The notes under the pieces are model-generated. The model had not been told where the DNA came from and did no database searches. It was given only the letters and a program-made list of their open reading frames with translations. From Schlesneria sp. (GTDB lineage Bacteria > Planctomycetota > Planctomycetia > Planctomycetales > Planctomycetaceae): a stretch of 6,999 bases of DNA. Positions 1 through 4,433 of this stretch are shown here, one piece after another. A program made the translations under genes and the position numbers. Position 1 is the stretch's first letter. Each line of letters begins with the position of its first letter. The stretch covers positions 1-6,999 of the forward strand of contig JANXOO010000617.1 of the NCBI GenBank assembly GCA_025353525.1. The letters run 5' to 3'.

Positions 1-1
1 C

Positions 2-1257
2 ATGCTCATCGAATTCCGCGTCGAGAACCATCGGTCGATCTGCGCTGAGCAGACATTGACGATGGAAGCCGGACGTGTGGGCAACGCCGACGACCTACGG
101 CCTCGCATGGTTATGGGCTATTCGGAGAAGATTTTGCCTGTTGCTGCATTGTATGGAGCAAATGCAAGCGGCAAGACCAACGTGCTGAACGGGCTGCCTT
201 CATGCGCGATGCGGTGATTCATTCATCGAATATGTGGGAGCCCGATCAGGGAATCCCCAGATCTCAATTCGCTTGGGGATCGCGCAAGGCCGACCCTTCA
301 CTGTTTGAAGTGACTTTCCTTATCGAGGGAATTCGTTACGAGTACGGATTTTTGGTCTCAGATGAGGTCGTTCTCGAAGAGTGGCTCTATGCTTGGCCGA
401 ACGGCAAGAAGCAAGTCTGGTTTGAGCGAGACAACATGACGTTCAAATTCGGCGAAAAGCTCTCGGGCGACAACAAGTTGATTGAGGGTGTAACGAGAAC
501 AAATGCGTTGTTTGTTTCAACAGCGGTGCAGTTCAGACACGAGCAGCTTCAGGTCATTCATGGTTGGTTCAGGCGCATTAGAACGCTCAATCTTGGAGAA
601 ATGTATCCTTCTCATTTCAACGACAGAGGAATCGCTCGACTGCTTCTGGAAGAGACTCAGGCATCTTTGTTTGACGATGCAGAATTTGGCCGTCCGAATT
701 TGAGAGAGCAATTTCGGTCGCTTCTAAGGAATGCAGATCTGGGAATTGTTGATCTAAAGGTCGATAGAACGGAACCTACTGAACTGAGACGTCCTCGGAG
801 CCGCTTTCATTTTAAGCATGACGTTTCAGCAGACGACTCATGGTTGCCTCTAAGTCAGGAGTCAAAGGGAACTCAAACGTTGTTTCGGTCAGCGCTACCA
901 ATTCTGGAAACGATCGGGTTGGGAGGACTTCTGATTGTTGACGAATTAGAAGGGAGTCTTCATCCATCGCTGGCACGCCATATCGTTGAGCAATTCAATG
1001 ATCCAAATACAAATCCCTATGGAGCGCAACTGCTTTTTACGACACACGATACCAACCTGTTAGGAACAACCGTTGGGGAACCCGCCCTGAGAAGAGACCA
1101 AGTTTGGCTGACGGAAAAAGATGAGCATGGCGTAACGGTGCTCTATCCGTTAACTGAATATCAGCCGCGAAAATCTGAGAATCTCGAACGTGGTTACATC
1201 CAAGGACGATACGGCGCGATTCCGTATCTTGGTGACCTCTCATTCGTCATGGAGTAG
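2..1257 (+). pseudogene. AAA15-family (RloA/AbiLi-like) ATPase of a defence pair, split by an apparent 1-nt deletion
   Basis: This is an ABC-like AAA ATPase of the AAA15/AAA_21 group, the presumed sensor and regulator half of an RloA/RloB-type abortive-infection module. The ATG at 2 begins a typical family N-terminus (MLIEFRVENHRSI), followed by Walker A GANASGKT at residues 52-59. The frame then closes at 215-217. The rest of the protein continues in another frame from about 196 to 1257. Restoring one base near 196/197 (ctgcc to ctggcc) gives a continuous protein of about 418 aa reading NVLNGL-AFMRDAV, as I would expect for this family. In the repaired numbering I see an ABC-signature-like LSQESKGTQ (about 284-292), Walker B LLIVDELE (about 310-317), an H-loop TTHD (about 347-350) and the conserved tail ending in GRYGAIPYL. 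No slippery heptamer is visible, so I favour mutation or an assembly error over programmed frameshifting. A shorter product starting at ATG 202 would lack Walker A. The RloB-like gene follows 6 nt downstream. Confidence 0.85.
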
Positions 1258-1263
1258 GCACCG

Positions 1264-2220
1264 ATGACTAAACCGCGCCGTGATCGGCAGAAGCAGAGCG
1301 GACGAAGGCCACCTTTTCGCCGTCAAGCGCCGACGATTTTGGTTGTCTCCGAGGGATTGACAGAGAAAGAGTATCTCGACGCTTTCTGGAAAGAGTCCCA
1401 TAATCCGAGGGTCACTATCGAAGTAGTAGATCAAAGCGGCACTCCGAAAACGGTTGTCGAAGTTGCGAAGCAGTTGAGTGATGACGCGATCGAGCTTGCG
1501 CAAAATGAAGGCGATGACAACATCAAATTTGATGCGGTTTGGTGCGTGTATGATGTGGACGATCATCCATATCTTCACGAAGCTCGGGAAATGGCAGCGG
1601 CGAACGGGTTCGATACGGCGATCTCGAATCCGAGTTTCGAACTCTGGTTATTATTGCATTTCAGAGACGACCCCGGATCACACCATCGAGACACGATAAG
1701 GTCGTTTCTAAAAGAACACGACCCAGAGTACGACAAGCACGTGGACTTTAATCTGTATGCCGGAGGCTGTGAGAAAGCGGTAAGCCGTGCCAAGAAACTC
1801 GACAAGATTGCGGCGCAGATCAATGATGAGGGGCGCAATCCGACTACGGGCGTTTATAAACTAACGGAACAGATTCGCGGAACATGTCCCGACATTAGTG
1901 GGGCGTGGTGGATTGGTGCGGAAGCGCAACGCAAAGAAATGTTGACCGTCGTACAAAAAGGGGATCTTGTGACGGCCAGTTGCTTTCTGCACGATTCGAT
2001 GGAAATGGAAACTCGGTGGGTTTTAACTGGTCAAGTTTCAAATGACGGTCAAATCACTGGTTATCTCGAATATCCTTCGGCTGATAGAGAGTTTCGATAT
2101 CAGAAATTCACTGCACGAGTCTCTCAGGACGGTAACACAATTGAGGGACGAGCAGCGTACGATGACGGTGGTGGACATGACCATCGTTGGAGCCGTACCG
2201 GTGACCCTTCGGTGCAATAA
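1264..2220 (+). CDS. rloB: RloB-family Toprim-like protein with an unusual C-terminal beta-rich domain
   Basis: This 318-aa protein is the likely effector of the ATPase/RloB pair. RloB proteins (AbiLii of AbiL is a member) are Toprim-related and thought to be nucleases held in check or activated by the partner ATPase. Visible marks are a basic N-terminal tail (residues 1-21), a first acidic motif VVSEGLTEKEY (E30, E34), DVDD at 97-100, and the hallmark SNPSFELWLLLHF at 121-133. A conserved helical part reaches about residue 206. These acidic residues fit a metal-binding Toprim site. Residues about 210-315 are extra: a Trp-, Gly- and Asp-rich beta-type segment with two similar hairpins, TGQVSNDGQ at 255-263 and TARVSQDGN at 283-291. 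Family members I know of are mostly near 200-230 aa, so this looks like a domain fusion. ATG 1264 is supported by GGAG at 1251-1254, 9 nt upstream and overlapping the end of the ATPase gene, which implies translation coupling in one operon. The family call is strong; the extension's function is unknown. Confidence 0.88.
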   Translation: MTKPRRDRQKQSGRRPPFRRQAPTILVVSEGLTEKEYLDAFWKESHNPRVTIEVVDQSGTPKTVVEVAKQLSDDAIELAQNEGDDNIKFDAVWCVYDVDDHPYLHEAREMAAANGFDTAISNPSFELWLLLHFRDDPGSHHRDTIRSFLKEHDPEYDKHVDFNLYAGGCEKAVSRAKKLDKIAAQINDEGRNPTTGVYKLTEQIRGTCPDISGAWWIGAEAQRKEMLTVVQKGDLVTASCFLHDSMEMETRWVLTGQVSNDGQITGYLEYPSADREFRYQKFTARVSQDGNTIEGRAAYDDGGGHDHRWSRTGDPSVQ

Positions 2221-2232
2221 CTCGCTCGCGCT

Positions 2233-2251
2233 TGTACCCCCGCTGTACCCC
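2233..2251. repeat. Direct repeat pair TGTACCCC, possible integrase arm-type sites
   Basis: TGTACCCC occurs at 2233-2240 and again at 2244-2251 (GGGGTACA on the - strand), 11 bp apart start to start, which is about one helical turn. It begins 12 nt after the RloB-like stop codon and lies about 135 bp from the tRNA fragment. Paired short direct repeats at such distances are what arm-type sites of tyrosine integrases look like. That reading is inference from spacing and context only. Confidence 0.45.
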
Positions 2252-2282
2252 AATTCGTGCGCATGTCTTTGAAAAGGATCGC

Positions 2283-2345
2283 GCAGGTATTCGTCGGATT
2301 AAGCAGCGGACATCGCTACTAGATAACGACTTGCAGGTATTGTCG
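2283..2345. repeat. Direct repeat pair GCAGGTATT-(c)-GTCG, possible integrase arm-type sites
   Basis: GCAGGTATT followed by GTCG occurs at 2283-2296 (with one extra C) and at 2333-2345, 50 bp apart start to start. The copies match over 13 positions apart from the single inserted base. Together with the TGTACCCC pair they form a set of short direct repeats, all on one side of the truncated tRNA, as in a phage or island attachment site. No recombinase gene is in the window to confirm this. Confidence 0.45.
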
Positions 2346-2353
2346 CGAGAGAT

Positions 2354-2387
2354 GCCGGAAGCCACTGGTGAGGGCATTCCGGCTTTT
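2354..2387 (+). terminator. Strong hairpin followed by TTTT; possible terminator of the ATPase-RloB operon
   Basis: GCCGGAAGCC (2354-2363) pairs with GGC-a-TTCCGGC (2373-2383): ten base pairs with one bulged A and a 9-nt loop, followed by TTTT at 2384-2387. Read on the + strand this resembles a Rho-independent terminator about 130 nt after the RloB-like stop. The T-run is short and is also the complement of the tRNA anticodon loop, so the hairpin may instead belong to a recombination site. Confidence 0.4.
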
Positions 2388-2422
2388 GAATCCAGCGCGT
2401 CTGCCAGTTCCGCCACCCCGGC
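2384..2422 (-). tRNA. Truncated tRNA-Leu(CAA): 5' half only
   Basis: On the - strand, from 2422 down to 2384, the sequence matches the 5' half of a bacterial tRNA-Leu. It has acceptor strand GCCGGGG, TG at positions 8-9, a Leu-type D arm (GCGGAACTGGCAGACGCG), anticodon 5' strand CTGGA, and loop TTCAAAA with anticodon CAA. The match stops exactly at the 3' edge of the anticodon loop. The expected TCCAG, long variable arm, T arm (GGTTCRA) and CCCCGGC acceptor partner are absent downstream, and I found no 3' half elsewhere in the window. It is therefore a fragment, either a pseudo-tRNA or half of an attachment site. The five bases after the loop (GCCGG) can still make four of five pairs with CTGGA, counting one G-U. 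Confidence 0.75.
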
Positions 2423-2692
2423 CCTGACAATTCAGGGGATCGACAATGATGAGGCCCAATTGTTGCCGCGTCAAGCTCCACCGTTTCCGGATCGTATTCA
2501 ACTCGCAAAAATCACCTCGATTCGACCTTTTTTCGCAATCGATGCCTGTTTCCGAATATTCTTCACTATTTCCCGGTCTTGTCGTAAATACACTTGACGA
2601 TTCCGATGGATTGTCGATAGCCTGAATGTTGCGGTCGAGTGAACTGAATTTAAGCGAAAATCTGCGAACCCACCCCCCGCCTTTACCAACCG

Positions 2693-2714
2693 GAATTTGT
2701 CGCGAGGCAAATTC
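2693..2714. repeat. Inverted repeat GAATTTG / CAAATTC
   Basis: A perfect 7-bp inverted repeat has arms at 2693-2699 and 2708-2714 and an 8-nt spacer. A partial copy of the left arm context (CCAGAATTTGTG) follows at 2720-2731. It lies about 210 nt upstream of the DUF1501 start and could be an operator or an RNA hairpin. Nothing else in the sequence decides between these. Confidence 0.35.
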
Positions 2715-2811
2715 ACCCGCCAGAATTTGTGTAACCCCCCGGTGTTTGCCGCCAATGTTATCGTGTGGGATGTAGTTTCCACTTGATTTTTTGGCCCAGA
2801 TGCCTCGTACA

Positions 2812-2883
2812 AGCAAACCAGGTACTAGTAGCGAACCTGTTGCGAGCGAACCCTCGTGCGAGCAAAGCTCGGGCAAGCAAACC
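2812..2883. repeat. Degenerate periodic repeat AGCRAACC, five copies
   Basis: AGCRAACC or a one-base variant starts at 2812, 2830, 2845, 2861 and 2876, at steps of 18, 15, 16 and 15 bp. The outer copies belong to a longer near-identical direct repeat, CAAGCAAACCAGG(T/A)ACT, at 2810-2826 and 2874-2890. The cluster ends 33 nt before the DUF1501 start codon. It could be a multi-site binding region or a leftover of local tandem duplication. Confidence 0.6.
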
Positions 2884-2910
2884 AGGAACTTCCCCTCAGT
2901 CGATTTTTGC

Positions 2911-2914
2911 GGAG
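2911..2914 (+). promoter_or_regulatory. Ribosome binding site of the DUF1501 gene
   Basis: GGAG lies 8 nt before ATG 2923. It decides the start: an in-frame ATG at 2791 would add 44 residues encoded mostly by the repeat cluster and would place the Tat signal inside the protein. Confidence 0.7.
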
Positions 2915-2922
2915 ATTTTGAG

Positions 2923-4245
2923 ATGTCGCGTAATTGCAATCCCGGTCATTTTGATCGCCTTGATCGTCGCGGTTTTCTTTCCATCGGCGTCCTTGCCGGA
3001 GCGGGTTTGACGTTGCCGCAACTTTTGCGATGCAATACCGCTTATGGCGACCTGAAGGACTATAAGAACTTCGAGGGAACGGCCAAGTCGATCATCCATA
3101 TTTTCATGCCGGGCGGGATGGCTCATCAGGAATCGTTCGACCCCAAGCCGTTTGCACCGATCGAATATCGGGGTGAGATGGGACAAGTGGCCACAAAAAT
3201 CAGTGGCGAGCTGTTCGGAGATACGCTGGGCAAGACCGCAGCGGTTGCCGACAAGCTGACGGTGATCCGCTCGATGACACACGGCGAGGCGGCTCACGAG
3301 CGTGGCACTCACAATATGTTCACAGGATACCGGCCCAGCCCGGCACTGATTTATCCTTGCATCGGTTCGGTTGTCAGTCACGAATACGGTCCCCGCAACA
3401 ATTTGCCGCCGTACGTCTGCATTCCGAATTCGCCAAACGAATTCGCCGGTAGCGGATATCTCAGTTCGGCGTTTGCTCCGTTCAGTCTCGGCAGCGATCC
3501 GGCCGCCGGAGGATTCAAGGTCCGCGATCTGGATCTGCCGGGTGGAGTTGATGACAGTCGATTTGCCACTCGACGCAATGCGTTGCAAGCGGTGAATGCT
3601 CACTTTCAGAAGAAAGAGAAATCTGATGACCTCACCGCGATGGATACGTTCTATGATCGTGCCTATAGCCTGATCAGTTCGCCCGCCGCCCGCGAAGCGT
3701 TCGACATCGAAAAAGAGTCGCCCCAGATTCGCGATGAATACGGTCGCAATACCGCCGGTGCCCGAATGTTGCTTGCGCGGCGTCTCGTTCAGGCAGGTGT
3801 ACGTCTCGTGAACCTCACCTACGGTGGCTGGGACATGCACACCGGCATTGTTGGTGGTTTCCGCGGCCAGATGCCTGCCTTCGATCAGGCGTTTGCAACC
3901 CTGATCAATGACCTGGATCGTACCGGCCTGTTGAAAGAAACGCTGGTGATGGTTTCATCGGAATTCGGTCGCACGCCCAAGATCAACGCTCAGGCAGGCC
4001 GCGATCACTATCCAAAAGTCTTCAGCGTTGTACTCGCCGGGGGCGGGATCAAAGGCGGATACATTCACGGGTCATCGAACTCGACAGCCTCGGAACCGGA
4101 AGAACTGGCCATGGGGCCGGAAGACCTGTTCACGACTGTTTACCACTGTATGGGGATTGTCGCAGACAAAGAACTGATGGCTCCGGGCGATCGACCGATC
4201 GAAATCGTCGACGGGGGCAAAGTGATCAAGGAACTTTTGGCTTAA
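2923..4245 (+). CDS. Tat-exported DUF1501 family protein
   Basis: This 440-aa protein belongs to DUF1501, a family greatly expanded in Planctomycetes and structurally related to the alkaline phosphatase/sulfatase superfamily. Its substrate is not established. The N-terminus has a twin-arginine motif, DRRGFLS (residues 14-20), followed by a hydrophobic stretch to about 35, so it should be folded in the cytoplasm and exported by Tat. Family marks follow: KSIIHIFMPGGMAHQESFDPKP (55-76), the His-rich MTHGEAAHERGTHN (118-131), GGWDMHTG (301-308), SSEFGRTPKIN (345-355) and GRDHYP (359-364). The Asp and His residues in these are candidate metal ligands by analogy with the superfamily. Length is normal and the C-terminus intact. 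ATG 2923 is chosen because of GGAG 8 nt upstream and because it puts the RR motif near the start. DUF1501 genes usually accompany DUF1549/DUF1553 or PPC-domain genes; here a PPC gene follows 188 nt downstream, which suggests a shared envelope role. Confidence 0.93.
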   Translation: MSRNCNPGHFDRLDRRGFLSIGVLAGAGLTLPQLLRCNTAYGDLKDYKNFEGTAKSIIHIFMPGGMAHQESFDPKPFAPIEYRGEMGQVATKISGELFGDTLGKTAAVADKLTVIRSMTHGEAAHERGTHNMFTGYRPSPALIYPCIGSVVSHEYGPRNNLPPYVCIPNSPNEFAGSGYLSSAFAPFSLGSDPAAGGFKVRDLDLPGGVDDSRFATRRNALQAVNAHFQKKEKSDDLTAMDTFYDRAYSLISSPAAREAFDIEKESPQIRDEYGRNTAGARMLLARRLVQAGVRLVNLTYGGWDMHTGIVGGFRGQMPAFDQAFATLINDLDRTGLLKETLVMVSSEFGRTPKINAQAGRDHYPKVFSVVLAGGGIKGGYIHGSSNSTASEPEELAMGPEDLFTTVYHCMGIVADKELMAPGDRPIEIVDGGKVIKELLA

Positions 4246-4263
4246 GTTGACAGGCTTCAAAAG

Positions 4264-4304
4264 GGGGACAGGCACCAGGAAGACCTGGAGCCATACCCCG
4301 TTTT
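4264..4304 (+). repeat. REP-like imperfect hairpin / possible terminator after the DUF1501 gene
   Basis: GGGG (4264-4267) pairs with CCCC (4296-4299). Inside, GGC-A-CCAGG (4271-4279) pairs with CCTGG-A-GCC (4284-4292) with a single A-A mismatch and an AAGA loop. TTTT follows at 4301-4304. The flanking GGGGACAGGCACC resembles a dispersed palindromic repeat I remember from planctomycete genomes, though I cannot search for it here. It begins 18 nt after the DUF1501 stop and could attenuate or end transcription before the PPC gene. Confidence 0.55.
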
Positions 4305-4433
4305 GCACAGGCCTCAGAGGACCGGTGAAATCTCCATTGTCCGTGGCTTAAAGTTGATGGAAAAAACGTTCGCGATCAAGGCCTCTGGAATCGCGTGACC
4401 CAAAATGTCAACGAAAAAAGTGAGTCTTGCGTG

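Larger units (their letters stand above)
2221..2922. other. About 700-nt intergenic region containing a putative element boundary
   Basis: I see no convincing protein gene here. The open frames on both strands lack family resemblance and good ribosome-binding sites. The frame on the - strand that begins MAELADALDSKAG is the familiar artefact of translating a tRNA-Leu gene. The stretch holds short direct repeats (2233-2345), a hairpin (2354-2383), a tRNA-Leu 5' half (2384-2422), an inverted repeat CCCTGA/TCAGGG (2422-2437), another inverted repeat (2693-2714), a C-rich patch (2669-2681), and an AGCRAACC repeat cluster (2812-2883) just before the DUF1501 gene. Any promoter for that gene should lie in the right half, but no clear one stands out. 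Confidence 0.7.

Noticed and set aside
185..205. Programmed -1 ribosomal frameshift in the ATPase gene
   Set aside because: There is no slippery heptamer at the required position; a one-base deletion or sequence error explains the break more simply.
2108..2416. Open frame on the - strand starting MAELADALDSKAG
   Set aside because: The start is a translated tRNA-Leu 5' half, a well-known false gene; the rest overlaps the RloB-like gene antisense and matches no family I recognise.
2384..2422. Split or trans-spliced tRNA half, or a tRNA intron
   Set aside because: No 3' half is visible in the window, the break (38/39) is not the group I intron site of tRNA-Leu (34/35), and no intron core is seen; split tRNAs are known to me from archaea, not planctomycetes.
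2594..2621. Possible sigma70 promoter TTGACG-16 nt-GATAGC
   Set aside because: The -35 is good but the -10 is poor, and it lies about 300 nt before the start codon; not supportable as a call.
2791..2922. Upstream in-frame extension of the DUF1501 protein
   Set aside because: It would be encoded largely by the AGCRAACC repeats, would bury the Tat signal, and lacks a good ribosome-binding site, unlike ATG 2923.
2896..3840. Long open frame on the - strand (314 codons)
   Set aside because: It is antisense to the DUF1501 coding sequence, which has clear family motifs; the antisense product shows no domain.
4371..4395. Inverted repeat CGCGAT/ATCGCG upstream of the PPC gene
   Set aside because: Only 6 bp with a 13-nt spacer; expected by chance at this composition.
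4395..4433. GTG start adding 13 residues to the PPC protein
   Set aside because: It puts polar residues before the signal peptide and has a weaker Shine-Dalgarno than ATG 4434.
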